NCBI RefSeq assembly: GCF_009935865.1 | Contig: NZ_QWEL01000001.1 | Location: 362,905 to 426,904, forward strand | Length of the DNA stretch: 64,000 nt | Source of the DNA: Odoribacter sp. Z80 | GTDB taxonomy: Bacteria; Bacteroidota; Bacteroidia; Bacteroidales; Marinifilaceae | Direction of reading: 5' to 3' | Part shown: in pieces, positions 46,793-55,727 of the stretch | Numbering within the stretch: the first letter of the stretch is position 1 | Layout: each line of letters opens with the position of its first letter | Translations under genes and position numbers: made by a program | The notes under the pieces: generated by a model | Databases searched by the model: none | Told to the model about the DNA's origin: nothing | Seen by the model: only the letters and a program-made list of their open reading frames with translations

Positions 46793-46800
46793 TATCTTTG
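46793..46800 (+). promoter_or_regulatory. -7 box of the tetR-like gene
   Basis: TATCTTTG, perfect consensus. The transcript would start near 46807 and include the palindrome at 46828-46856. The nearest TTTG upstream (46777-46780) is only 12 bases away, short for a -33. Confidence 0.5.
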
Positions 46801-46827
46801 TAGGAAAATATTTCAAAAATAACTATT

Positions 46828-46856
46828 ATTGCACAAAATTTCGCTGATTGTGCAAT
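46828..46856 (+). promoter_or_regulatory. Palindrome in the tetR leader, possible autoregulatory operator
   Basis: ATTGCACAA and TTGTGCAAT are perfect 9-base inverted arms around an 11-base centre. The site lies about 20 bases downstream of the predicted transcript start and 18 bases before the regulator's ATG. Its 29-base span and symmetry suit a TetR dimer roadblock; a leader hairpin is the alternative. Confidence 0.55.
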
Positions 46857-46874
46857 TCTTTTCACAACAGCCCT

Positions 46875-47462
46875 ATGAAAACAAAATTAAGTAGAACCAA
46901 AAATAAAATCATCCATGTAGCGAAATCTCTTTTTGCAGAAATAAGTGTATACAAGGCAACCATGAACGATATCGCCAGTGCCGCAAACATGAGCCGCCGT
47001 ACGTTATACATGCATTTTAAAAGCAAAGAAGAAATATATCAATACGTAGTAGAAGACCAGGTAAAAACCATCAACGCAAAATTGCAGAAGGCGGCAGATT
47101 CAGCTCTTTCTCCCGACCGCAAACTGAAACTTTACATTTTAGCACGTTTCAATGTCATTGATAATCTGGTCAGACAAAATAAATATATTCGTTACGATTT
47201 TATTTTTAACAATCTGCGGGTTGAACAATTAAGAAAAGGAATAGACATAAAAGAGCGGCAATTGCTGATGAGAATTTTACAAAACGGTAAAGAACAAGGC
47301 ATTTTCAGTATCAATGATCCGGCCTCCTTTGCCAAAAACCTGCTCATTATGTTCAAAAGCCTGGAACAACCTTTTATCATCATCGGGCACAGAAAAAGAA
47401 ATTACCAATCCTTGCGGGAATATGTTGATTTGTTATTTAACGGAATATTAAACAAAAGTTGA
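46875..47462 (+). CDS. TetR/AcrR-family transcriptional regulator
   Basis: 195 residues. The N-terminal helix-turn-helix (about 8-55) shows the family pattern: IIHVAKSLFAE, ATMNDIASAANMSRRTLYMHFKSKEEIYQYV. The C-terminal ligand domain is not diagnostic; its aromatic and hydrophobic content would suit a lipidic ligand. An upstream TTG in frame overlaps the palindrome; the ATG at 46875 gives the normal family N-terminus. A FabH-like gene follows 66 bases later, which suggests fatty-acid-related regulation (inference). Confidence 0.92.
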   Translation: MKTKLSRTKNKIIHVAKSLFAEISVYKATMNDIASAANMSRRTLYMHFKSKEEIYQYVVEDQVKTINAKLQKAADSALSPDRKLKLYILARFNVIDNLVRQNKYIRYDFIFNNLRVEQLRKGIDIKERQLLMRILQNGKEQGIFSINDPASFAKNLLIMFKSLEQPFIIIGHRKRNYQSLREYVDLLFNGILNKS

Positions 47463-47528
47463 TTCGGCATATTTCTTGTTAGCACAGGAAATAATCCTGA
47501 AACAGCTAATAAAAATACTAATTAACCT

Positions 47529-48479
47529 ATGGAATTGTATATCAATAAGATTGCCCATTACTTGCCCAAAAACGTCGTACCCAACTCCTATTTCAAAGCA
47601 GTAAACGGATTAGAAGAAGAATGGATTTATTCCCGCACAGGCATAAAAACACGTAGCAAGGCCGAAGAAAACGAAAACACAAATACCATGGCTGTCAAAG
47701 CGGTGGAACTCGCAGCAAAAGACCTTCCCTATCCCATAGAAGAAACAGATTTAATTGTAGCAGCAACTTATTCCCCCTATGATACAGTATCAACACCGGC
47801 ACATACTGTCCAACGCCTTTTTAACATTGAAAAAGCCAAATGTGTCAGTGTATCTTCAGCTTGCTCTTCCTTTATCAACGCAATGGAAATAGTACAAGGA
47901 TATTTTGCCATGGGAAAAGCATCAAAAGCCCTGGTGATCGGTTCTGAACACAATTCAGCTTATGCCAATGAAACAGACCCCCAAAGCGGACATTTATGGG
48001 GAGACGGAGCAGTAGCCGTCTTTATCTCTGCAAAAAACTATACAGGACACGATGCACAAATCATTGATATATATACCTGCGGTTTAGGACATATCGGAAA
48101 AGCAGCCGAAGCAGTGTATTTACGTCCCCGAAACGGAGGAATTGGAATGCCGGAAGGCAGAGATGTGTTTATCAACGCTTGTCATTATATGGTGGAAGCC
48201 CTGGAACAAGTAACCAAAACTTACCACAAAACCATACACGACTTGAAATGGATATCTTCTCATCAAGCCAACCAACGCATCATCAAAAACATTTCCAAAC
48301 AAACCGGAATCCCGGAAGAACATTTTCTGACGAATATTGAAAAAAGAGGCAACACGGGAAGTCCCAGTTGTGCTATTTCCCTGTCGGAAAACATCGGCAA
48401 AATCAAAACCGGAGACTTAGTGGGACTCACCGTTTTCGGAGGTGGCTACTCTTGCGGCGCCATGCTGCTTCAATTCTGA
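47529..48479 (+). CDS. FabH-like 3-oxoacyl-ACP synthase III
   Basis: Thiolase-fold condensing enzyme of 316 residues with the complete KAS III triad: C112 (SSACSSF), H245 (SSHQANQRI) and N275 (RGNTGSPS). FabH proper starts fatty-acid synthesis from acetyl-CoA; here there is no fab or acp gene nearby, and a TetR regulator precedes it. It may be an accessory KAS III for a special acyl product. Substrate not readable. A large hairpin follows its stop codon. Confidence 0.9.
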   Translation: MELYINKIAHYLPKNVVPNSYFKAVNGLEEEWIYSRTGIKTRSKAEENENTNTMAVKAVELAAKDLPYPIEETDLIVAATYSPYDTVSTPAHTVQRLFNIEKAKCVSVSSACSSFINAMEIVQGYFAMGKASKALVIGSEHNSAYANETDPQSGHLWGDGAVAVFISAKNYTGHDAQIIDIYTCGLGHIGKAAEAVYLRPRNGGIGMPEGRDVFINACHYMVEALEQVTKTYHKTIHDLKWISSHQANQRIIKNISKQTGIPEEHFLTNIEKRGNTGSPSCAISLSENIGKIKTGDLVGLTVFGGGYSCGAMLLQF

Positions 48480-48488
48480 AAATAAAGG

Positions 48489-48528
48489 ACTTCAATCCCC
48501 TTGCTTCTCCGGAAGCGGAGATTGAAGT
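48489..48528 (+). terminator. Hairpin at the end of the fabH-like gene, probable terminator
   Basis: ACTTCAATC (48489-48497) and GATTGAAGT (48520-48528) form a perfect outer stem; inside, GCTTC-TCCG-GAAGC forms a second stem, and TTTATT follows. It overlaps the last codons of the convergent EI24-like gene, so it may serve both strands. Confidence 0.65.
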
Positions 48529-49274
48529 TTATTCACAGCAATCGTACCGGCAATAACAGACAGCAAGGAAACAAAGCTACAAACCACAATACTCACCCAG
48601 GGAATCATCAAAGCAAGTGCGAAAACAGCTCCGATTCCGGTGACCATCCCGATATGATGGTTTACATACCGAACACTTTGACGGACATTATAGCGTTTCC
48701 GTTCAACGGCATAATCCACAAACGAAAAACCGTAGAAATAAGCCGAAACCACAAACAGGGCCAAAGGAGAAATCCATCCAATCAAAGGAATAAAAGAAAA
48801 AAACAAAAAGAAAAGATAAATCAATAACTGCCAGAACATATTCCGCAAAGTAATCAATATACCCCTGAAAATTTCCCAGAACAACCGTCGCCAGCTGAAA
48901 GGATAGTCCCTGCCGGTCAAATAAACCTCCGCTCTCTCCGACAACCAGGAATACACCGGCGACATGACCACTAAAAGAAGATACCCACCGAAAGAAATGA
49001 AAAGGAAAAAATAAAGCAAACGAAGGATGACCTTTATCACAATCTCTGTTGCACGGCCCATCCACTGCAACCAGCTAATACCGTTTATCCACTCCTGCAA
49101 CACAGGCTCTGCCAAACCATACAAGCCATTGCCCAACTCATTGATGAGCCAGTTGCCACCGAAAAACAACCCCGCTAATATCAGCACAGGAAACCACAAA
49201 AAATAACGGAACTGCCGGCTGAATAAAATTTTCCAAGCTTCTCCATAAACCTGAATTCCTTTGATAAATCCCAT
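48492..49274 (-). CDS. EI24/CysZ-like membrane protein
   Basis: About 260 residues with four to six membrane helices and the EI24-domain pattern (GFIKGIQVYGEAWKILF start, ISFGGYLLLVVMSPVYSWLSERAE, SFIPLIGWISPLALFVVSAYFYGFSFVDYA). CysZ in this family imports sulfate; the function here is not established. An ATG 30 codons upstream (49364) is in frame. A good promoter at 49299-49328 places the transcript start near 49292, so the ATG at 49274 is the likely start, which also fits family length. Confidence 0.82.
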   Translation of the reverse strand: MGFIKGIQVYGEAWKILFSRQFRYFLWFPVLILAGLFFGGNWLINELGNGLYGLAEPVLQEWINGISWLQWMGRATEIVIKVILRLLYFFLFISFGGYLLLVVMSPVYSWLSERAEVYLTGRDYPFSWRRLFWEIFRGILITLRNMFWQLLIYLFFLFFSFIPLIGWISPLALFVVSAYFYGFSFVDYAVERKRYNVRQSVRYVNHHIGMVTGIGAVFALALMIPWVSIVVCSFVSLLSVIAGTIAVNKLQSPLPEKQGD

Positions 49275-49298
49275 AACCCCATCATTAAATACAACAGA

Positions 49299-49328
49299 CA
49301 AATGTAACCCTATTTTTATAAACATCAA
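49299..49328 (-). promoter_or_regulatory. Promoter of the EI24-like gene
   Basis: On the minus strand: TTG at 49326-49328, 19 bases of spacer, TACATTTG at 49299-49306. It lies downstream of the longest possible start and so decides the shorter one. Confidence 0.6.
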
Positions 49329-49385
49329 CCACCACACCCCAATGAGTTTGTAAACTTTTTCCATGTTTATTCCATTGATTTTTTA

Positions 49386-49393
49386 TATTTTTG
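49386..49393 (+). promoter_or_regulatory. -7 box of purB promoter
   Basis: TATTTTTG, perfect consensus, 60 bases before the purB ATG at 49453. It excludes the upstream in-frame start at 49363. No clear -33. Confidence 0.5.
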
Positions 49394-49452
49394 TCCAGTC
49401 TGAAAACAGGCATGTGCAAGTTACAGAAACCAATATAATACAGATATTTATT

Positions 49453-50790
49453 ATGCAACCATTGACAGCAATTTCACCCATAGACGGAAGATACAGAGAT
49501 AAAGTCGAAAATTTAGCCAACTACTTTTCAGAAAGCGCGTTAATTCGCTACCGGGTAACTGTAGAAGTTGAATATTTCATCTCCCTCTGCGAAGTTCCTC
49601 TACCCCAGTTAGCGGGATTCGATCATACCTTATTTGAACAACTGAGAGAAATCTACAGAAATTTCACTTTACAAGATGCCCAGAAAATAAAAGATATTGA
49701 AAAAATCACCAATCACGATGTAAAAGCCGTCGAATACTTTATCAAAGAAAAATTTGACGGATTGAACCTTCAGGAATATAAAGAATTCATCCACTTCGGA
49801 CTGACTTCTCAAGATATCAATAACACTGCCATTCCTTGTTCTTTCAGAGACGCCGTCCACGATGTCTACTATCCCGTGATAGAAGACCTGATTACAAAAT
49901 TGGAAGAACTGGCGGAAGAATGGAAAGAAGTCCCCATGCTGGCGAAAACCCACGGCCAACCAGCTTCACCCACCCGGTTGGGTAAGGAACTTAACGTATT
50001 TATCTACCGGCTCCGCCGCCAACTCGAGTTACTGAAAAAAGTCGCCATATCCGGAAAATTCGGAGGAGCAACCGGCAATTTCAATGCACACCACATTGCC
50101 TATCCGGAAATAGACTGGGCAGAATTCGGAAACAAATTTCTTTCAGAAAAACTGCAACTCGAACGGGAAAGCTATACCACCCAGATCTCCAACTACGACA
50201 ACTTTGCTGCTCTGTTCGACAATCTCAGACGCTTAAATAATATCATCATTGACCTGGACCGCGATTTCTGGACCTATATTTCCATGACTTACTTTAAACA
50301 AAAGATCAAAGCCGGAGAAGTGGGTTCATCCGCTATGCCTCATAAAGTAAACCCCATAGATTTTGAAAATTCGGAAGGTAACCTGGGCATAGCCAACGCC
50401 ATTTTCGACCACCTGAGCAATAAATTGCCGATTTCACGCCTGCAAAGGGATTTGACAGACTCCACCGTCCTCAGAAACATAGGAGTACCTTTGGCACATT
50501 CCGTCATAGCGATTAAATCTACTCTGAAAGGACTGAACAAACTGATTATCCACAAAGAGGCCATCCAGAAAGACCTGGAAAAAAACTGGGCAGTAGTTGC
50601 TGAAGCCATCCAAACCGTACTGAGGCGCGAAGGTTATCCCAACCCATACGAAACACTAAAAGCACTCACCCGCACAAACAACCGGATTACACAGGAATCC
50701 ATTGCCGAATTTATCGATACTCTTGAAATTTCCAGCGAACTGAAAAAACAATTAAAACAAATCACTCCCTCCAATTATACTGGGATTTAA
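49453..50790 (+). CDS. purB: Adenylosuccinate lyase
   Basis: Acts twice in purine synthesis, splitting SAICAR and adenylosuccinate with release of fumarate. 445 residues starting MQPLTAISPIDGRYRDKV. The superfamily signature GSSAMPHKVNPIDFENSEGNL lies near residues 290-310. The general-acid His is in AKTHGQPASPTRLG, and the substrate loop in HFGLTSQDINNTA. It matches the E. coli-type (456-residue) subgroup. Confidence 0.97.
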   Translation: MQPLTAISPIDGRYRDKVENLANYFSESALIRYRVTVEVEYFISLCEVPLPQLAGFDHTLFEQLREIYRNFTLQDAQKIKDIEKITNHDVKAVEYFIKEKFDGLNLQEYKEFIHFGLTSQDINNTAIPCSFRDAVHDVYYPVIEDLITKLEELAEEWKEVPMLAKTHGQPASPTRLGKELNVFIYRLRRQLELLKKVAISGKFGGATGNFNAHHIAYPEIDWAEFGNKFLSEKLQLERESYTTQISNYDNFAALFDNLRRLNNIIIDLDRDFWTYISMTYFKQKIKAGEVGSSAMPHKVNPIDFENSEGNLGIANAIFDHLSNKLPISRLQRDLTDSTVLRNIGVPLAHSVIAIKSTLKGLNKLIIHKEAIQKDLEKNWAVVAEAIQTVLRREGYPNPYETLKALTRTNNRITQESIAEFIDTLEISSELKKQLKQITPSNYTGI

Positions 50791-50795
50791 ATAAC

Positions 50796-50858
50796 ACAAA
50801 GTAACAAAGTCGCCAGCCTCAACCGGTCCTGCCGACTTTGTTACCACTGTTACTTTGT
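50796..50858. repeat. Overlapping inverted repeats between purB and the ABC exporter
   Basis: Two perfect pairings share bases: GTAACAAAGTCG (50801-50812) with CGACTTTGTTAC (50833-50844), and ACAAAGTAAC (50796-50805) with GTTACTTTGT (50849-50858). They cannot form together. The T-run after them is weak (CCCCCTTTAATCTTTTT). It may be a purB terminator, an attenuator for the exporter, or a repeat remnant. Confidence 0.55.
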
Positions 50859-50877
50859 CCCCCTTTAATCTTTTTCT

Positions 50878-52701
50878 ATGCACGATCTGATCCACCTACT
50901 CCAAAGATTTATTCCTCCCTACAAAATCCGGGTTGCCAAAAGCGTAATATACAACTTCCTGCATGCGATGTTCGGGAGCCTATCCATTGCCATGTTGATT
51001 CCTGTGCTGGGAATCATATTCAACAATCAGGAAGAAGTATTGGACAAAGTGCCTTTTGCATTGGATTCCCACAGCCTGAAACACATGTTCAATTACTATG
51101 TGACCCTCATCAAACATGTATATGGTCCTTCTGCAACCTTATTGTTCGTAGGAAGCATAGCTGTATTGGCAACAGCACTGAAAACAGGATTCGCCTATCT
51201 GGGAGCCTACGAGCTTATCTATATCCGGAACGGGGTAGTCCGAGACATCCGGCGTAAAATCTACCTGAAAATCTTATCCCTCCCCCTTCCCTTCTTTTCT
51301 GAAGAACGGAAAGGAGATATTATTTCCCGCATGACAGGGGATGTTCAGGAAGTAGAAGCCTCCGTGATGAGTTCTCTGGATATGCTCTTTCAAAGCCCGA
51401 TACTAATTATCGTATATCTGGCAACCATGCTTATTATGAGTTGGCAGCTAACTTTGTTTGTCTTCATATTATTACCCATCATGGGAGCCTTGATCGGAAA
51501 AATAGGTAAAAACCTGAAACGACGGTCCTGGGAAGGACAAACTAAAATGGGGGAAATCCTTGCGCTCATAGAAGAAACTCTCTCCGGTCTCAGAATCATC
51601 AAAGCCTTCAATGCCGAAGACAAAATGGAACAAAGATTTTCTGCAGAAAACGAATCTTACAGACGAATCCAAAACCGCCTGATGCGCCGACGTTCTTTAG
51701 CACATCCGATGAGCGAGTTTTTAGGAACAATCGTTATTGTCATTATACTCTGGTACGGCGGTTCATTGGTGCTTCAACAAAAAGGTTCCCTTACTGCCGA
51801 AGAATTTATAGCCTATATCGCCCTGTTTTACCTTATTATCAATCCGGCAAAAAATCTGACAAATGCCTATTACAGCGTTCAGAAAGGCCTCGCAGCCATG
51901 GAACGAATTGACGTTATATTGGCGGCGGAAGCTTCCATAAAAGAACCCGAATCTCCTCTGTCTCTCCGCCAATTCAATGATAAAATTGAATACAACCACG
52001 TCAGCTTCTCCTACAATGAAAACAAACAAGTACTAAAAGACATCACCCTAACCATATCCAAAGGTAAAACAGTAGCACTGGTTGGCCAATCCGGATCAGG
52101 GAAAAGCACTTTTGTAGACTTGTTATCCCGTTTCTACGACGTAGAAAAAGGAGAAATTACCATAGATGGTATAAACATCCGGCAGTTGTCTTTCAACACC
52201 CTCCGGGAATTCATGGGAAATGTAAATCAGGACCCTATCCTATTCAACGATACCATTTTCAATAACATCGCTTTTGGGGTGGAAAATGCTACTCAGGAAC
52301 AAGTAGAAAACGCAGCCCGCATTGCCAATGCCCACGACTTCATCCTGCAAACGGAAAACGGGTATCAGACAGTCATTGGAGACCGGGGGGGGAAATTGAG
52401 CGGAGGACAGCGCCAGCGCCTCAGTATTGCCCGGGCTGTACTGAAAAATCCGCCTATTATGATCCTGGACGAAGCAACTTCAGCCTTGGATACAGAATCA
52501 GAAAAACTGGTACAGGAAGCACTCGACAACTTAATGAGAAACCGGACCTCCATCGTCATAGCCCACCGACTGTCTACCATTAAAAACGCAGATTTGATCT
52601 GTGTTTTCCAGGAAGGACAGATTGTTGAGCAAGGTACTCACGACGAATTGCTGAAACAAAACGGGATATATACAAAACTTTATAATATGCAGAATTTTTA
52701 A
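50878..52701 (+). CDS. ABC exporter, fused permease-ATPase (MsbA-like)
   Basis: Half-size exporter of 607 residues that works as a homodimer. Six transmembrane helices lie in about 1-325. The nucleotide-binding domain has Walker A VGQSGSGKS near 402-410, signature LSGGQRQRLS near 506, Walker B MILDEATSALD near 527, and the H-loop AHRLST. It resembles MsbA and lipid/drug exporters of this group; the substrate is unknown. The queF ATG follows 11 bases after the stop. Confidence 0.92.
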   Translation: MHDLIHLLQRFIPPYKIRVAKSVIYNFLHAMFGSLSIAMLIPVLGIIFNNQEEVLDKVPFALDSHSLKHMFNYYVTLIKHVYGPSATLLFVGSIAVLATALKTGFAYLGAYELIYIRNGVVRDIRRKIYLKILSLPLPFFSEERKGDIISRMTGDVQEVEASVMSSLDMLFQSPILIIVYLATMLIMSWQLTLFVFILLPIMGALIGKIGKNLKRRSWEGQTKMGEILALIEETLSGLRIIKAFNAEDKMEQRFSAENESYRRIQNRLMRRRSLAHPMSEFLGTIVIVIILWYGGSLVLQQKGSLTAEEFIAYIALFYLIINPAKNLTNAYYSVQKGLAAMERIDVILAAEASIKEPESPLSLRQFNDKIEYNHVSFSYNENKQVLKDITLTISKGKTVALVGQSGSGKSTFVDLLSRFYDVEKGEITIDGINIRQLSFNTLREFMGNVNQDPILFNDTIFNNIAFGVENATQEQVENAARIANAHDFILQTENGYQTVIGDRGGKLSGGQRQRLSIARAVLKNPPIMILDEATSALDTESEKLVQEALDNLMRNRTSIVIAHRLSTIKNADLICVFQEGQIVEQGTHDELLKQNGIYTKLYNMQNF

Positions 52702-52712
52702 GAGGGACTCCC

Positions 52713-53591
52713 ATGTCAGAAGAAGCCAAACTATTAGGAAAATCCATATCCTATCCGAAATCTTACTCTCCGGAAATCCTCGTTGCCGTCCCCCGTTCCC
52801 TGAACCGGGAAATTTACGGTATTTATGAACCCGATAAATTATTCTGTGGTTATGATGTCTGGCATGCCTACGAAGCCAGTTTCTTACTGAACAACGGCAT
52901 GCCAATTACCGGAATACTGAAAATTGTATACCCTTCTACCAGCAAATTCATTGTCGAAAGCAAGTCACTAAAACTTTATCTGGGCTCTTATAATATGACT
53001 TCCCTGGGCAAAAACCCGGAAGAAGGAATTGCTGAATTTACTCAAACTATAGAAAAAGACTTGGGTTGCCTGCTGGAGACTCCGGTAAAAGTATATTTCC
53101 ACAAAACAACCCCTTTCCTACCGCCGAATGATTTCTCCGAATTTGAGATTTTGGAAAACAAAGAATATACTTCGGACCTCCGGTTTTCCATCTACCAGGA
53201 ACATCCCCTTTATTTAAGTGAAAACATCACTACCGTGCCGGGCGAATTAAAAGTAGGCAGTCATTTATTAAAAAGCAACTGCAAAATCACTTCGCAACCG
53301 GACTGGGGAACCATCTACATCCATTTGAAAGCCAACCGGACACCTGCGCCGGCCTCTCTTCTGAAATACATTGTATCCCTCCGGAACGAAAACCACTTTC
53401 ACGAAGAAATTTGCGAAATGGTCTACCAAAGACTTTATGAACTTTTCCAACCTGAAATCCTGGTTGTCACTTGTTTATATACCAGACGGGGAGGTATTGA
53501 CATTTGCCCTTCACGGTCCTCCCATCCCCAATACCTGCCTTCCCATTTACTGAAACCGGAAACATTAACTACACCTGCTTTCCGTCAATAG
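52713..53591 (+). CDS. queF: NADPH-dependent 7-cyano-7-deazaguanine reductase (long form)
   Basis: Reduces preQ0 to preQ1 in queuosine biosynthesis. The 292-residue length marks the tandem T-fold (E. coli-like) form instead of the short form of about 150. The catalytic C190 is in LKSNCKITSQPDWG and D197 follows; the numbering coincides with E. coli QueF. VESKSLKLYLGSYN near 81-94 is the substrate/NADPH motif, and NENHFHEEICE and YTRRGGIDICPSRSS complete it. The 3' end overlaps the convergent ctpA gene by 7 bases. Confidence 0.95.
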   Translation: MSEEAKLLGKSISYPKSYSPEILVAVPRSLNREIYGIYEPDKLFCGYDVWHAYEASFLLNNGMPITGILKIVYPSTSKFIVESKSLKLYLGSYNMTSLGKNPEEGIAEFTQTIEKDLGCLLETPVKVYFHKTTPFLPPNDFSEFEILENKEYTSDLRFSIYQEHPLYLSENITTVPGELKVGSHLLKSNCKITSQPDWGTIYIHLKANRTPAPASLLKYIVSLRNENHFHEEICEMVYQRLYELFQPEILVVTCLYTRRGGIDICPSRSSHPQYLPSHLLKPETLTTPAFRQ

Positions 53592-55210
53592 GCCTTCTTT
53601 TTATCCTTTCCCAATTCTCTTTCATATGTCCCGTCCCGAAGAACCTTCAACCCTTGCTTCAACAACTCATTGTCTCCGTTCATAATCTGGAACATTCTGT
53701 CCATTCCCCAGCTATCCCAGGCAATTAATGCTTTCACCTGCCGTTTTAAAGCAGGTAACTGCGCTTCAAACCATTTCTTATCCTGAAAGATACCGGCTTT
53801 CTCTCCGGCTTCCACAATCTCTTCTATCATTTTATCGGTCACACTAAAATTCTTATTGAACACATCAAAATCGGGATATTTTTTCTGCAATGCACCCCGG
53901 TTCTTGTCCACATAATTAGTCACATATTCACCCACTACATTTTTAGCCATCAAGCGGTTATAATACAGATAATTGACAGTCGTATCCATTGGAACAAAAA
54001 CATCCGGAATGATACCTCCGCCTCCATATACCGTCCTGTGTTCCAATTTAGTATAATACTTCAAACTGTCATTCACTTCTATACTGTCTGCCGATAGTAA
54101 CTCTCCGCTCTGGTAGCGGTTATAGAGTTCCGCCCGGTAGGCCTCTTCCCCTCCGCCATACGGTTTCTGTATACAACGTCCGGAAGGCGTATAGTAATGA
54201 GAAATTGTTAAGCGTACCATTGAACCGTCCGTCAAAGGATATTGATGCTGCACCAACCCTTTACCAAAAGAACGGCGTCCTACAATAAGTCCCCGGTCCC
54301 AATCCTGAATCGCTCCTGACACAATCTCACTGGCCGAAGCAGAATTACCGTCTATCAATACAACCACCCTTCCCTCTTTGAATAAACCGGCTGCCGTCGC
54401 ATACTCTTCCCGCCGTCCCGAAGACAACCCATCCGTATAAACAACCATCTTGCCTTTATCCAATAAGTGATCGGAGATACCTATGGCAGCCCCCATATAA
54501 CCGCCACCATTCCCCTGCAAATCTAAAATCAGGTCTTTCATGCCTTCGGCCTGCAATTTCTTCAATGCAGTTTCAAATTCCTCTATAGTAGTAGCAGCAA
54601 AACGGGAAATTTTAATATAACCGGTTGTTTCGTCCAGCATATAGCTCGCATCAATACTGTAAATCGGAACTTTGTCACGGATAATCTTAAAATCCAAAGG
54701 CTCCTTTCCCCGCAATACTTTTACCTGGACTGCCGTACCTTTCTCTCCCTTCAAATAAGAACGGACCTCCTTATTACTGATTTTTTTTCCGGCTATATTT
54801 TCACCATCCACAGCAATAATCCGGTCACCGGCCAACAACCCGACTTTCTCGGAAGGCCCTCCGGAAACTACTGCAACAACCATTAAAGTATCCCTAAGAA
54901 TACTAAACTGAATGCCTATACCAAAAAAACCTCCTTCCAAAGGTTCATTCATTTCCTGTACTTCTTCCCTGGATATATATACCGAATGCGGGTCCAATTC
55001 AGCCAATACTTTTACTATAGCATCCTCCGTCAACCGCTCTAAATTCACCGTATCCACATAAAAAGCGTCAATCAAAGCCATCAGGCGCTGATATTTTACA
55101 CTTTGTTCCCGAACCTGATTCTGCCGGTTCTGGGCAGTTCCTTGCTTCGGGAAAAACAAGGCTATTCCCAGCAAGATACTCAAAATCAAAACCTTCTTCA
55201 TCATCTTCAA
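53585..55210 (-). CDS. C-terminal processing peptidase (S41 family)
   Basis: Exported PDZ protease of 541 residues with a signal peptide (about 1-26). A PDZ domain (about 90-175; GGFFGIGIQFSI, VSGGPSEKVGLLAGDRIIAVDG) precedes the S41 domain. The Ser-Lys dyad is in DGNSASASEIVSGA and GRRSFGKGLVQ, with the LDLQGNGGGYMGAAI motif ahead of it. It cleaves envelope substrates at their C-termini. It is the third gene in the nfo-yfcE-ctpA run, 10 bases after yfcE. An ATG two codons later is also possible. Confidence 0.94.
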   Translation of the reverse strand: MKMMKKVLILSILLGIALFFPKQGTAQNRQNQVREQSVKYQRLMALIDAFYVDTVNLERLTEDAIVKVLAELDPHSVYISREEVQEMNEPLEGGFFGIGIQFSILRDTLMVVAVVSGGPSEKVGLLAGDRIIAVDGENIAGKKISNKEVRSYLKGEKGTAVQVKVLRGKEPLDFKIIRDKVPIYSIDASYMLDETTGYIKISRFAATTIEEFETALKKLQAEGMKDLILDLQGNGGGYMGAAIGISDHLLDKGKMVVYTDGLSSGRREEYATAAGLFKEGRVVVLIDGNSASASEIVSGAIQDWDRGLIVGRRSFGKGLVQHQYPLTDGSMVRLTISHYYTPSGRCIQKPYGGGEEAYRAELYNRYQSGELLSADSIEVNDSLKYYTKLEHRTVYGGGGIIPDVFVPMDTTVNYLYYNRLMAKNVVGEYVTNYVDKNRGALQKKYPDFDVFNKNFSVTDKMIEEIVEAGEKAGIFQDKKWFEAQLPALKRQVKALIAWDSWGMDRMFQIMNGDNELLKQGLKVLRDGTYERELGKDKKKAY

Positions 55211-55220
55211 AATTACTTAT

Positions 55221-55727
55221 TCATACCTCCCCGCAATACCCCTTTTTTAATTCAACTACCTCCAAATCCTTGATATTCCCTTTCTCAATAGTAAAACGCA
55301 CAGCCGTACGCACCTTATGAAACCCATAATTACCGGCAGCTCCGGGATTAATGTGCAAACATTTCAGCTTCTTATCATACATCACTTTCAAGATATGAGA
55401 ATGGCCGCACACAAATAACTGAGGAACATCCCGATCCAATAGCTCACGAATACGAGTGTCATAACGCCCGGGATAACCACCAATATGAGTCATCAAAACT
55501 TTCACCCCGTCCACTTCGAAAACCGATACCTCAGGAAACATCTGCCGGAGTTCCCCACCATCAATATTTCCATAAACAGCCCTCAACTTAAATCCCGTAG
55601 CCAATCGCTCCGCCACAGCCATATTGCCGATATCCCCGCAATGCCATACTTCGTCACAATCCTTAAAAAATTCCTCAATCTTAACGTCCAGCCAACCATG
55701 GGTATCGGACAAAAGTCCTATTCTCAT
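55221..55727 (-). CDS. YfcE-type metallophosphoesterase
   Basis: A 168-residue calcineurin-fold phosphodiesterase, probably cytoplasmic. Metal ligands are visible in LLSDTHGW (D and H near 7-9), [24 protein letters not shown] and FVCGHSHI. The ATG at 55727 gives the canonical [11 protein letters not shown] start and overlaps the nfo stop in an ATGA arrangement, so translation is coupled. The physiological substrate of YfcE-like enzymes is not established. Confidence 0.92.
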   Translation of the reverse strand: MRIGLLSDTHGWLDVKIEEFFKDCDEVWHCGDIGNMAVAERLATGFKLRAVYGNIDGGELRQMFPEVSVFEVDGVKVLMTHIGGYPGRYDTRIRELLDRDVPQLFVCGHSHILKVMYDKKLKCLHINPGAAGNYGFHKVRTAVRFTIEKGNIKDLEVVELKKGYCGEV

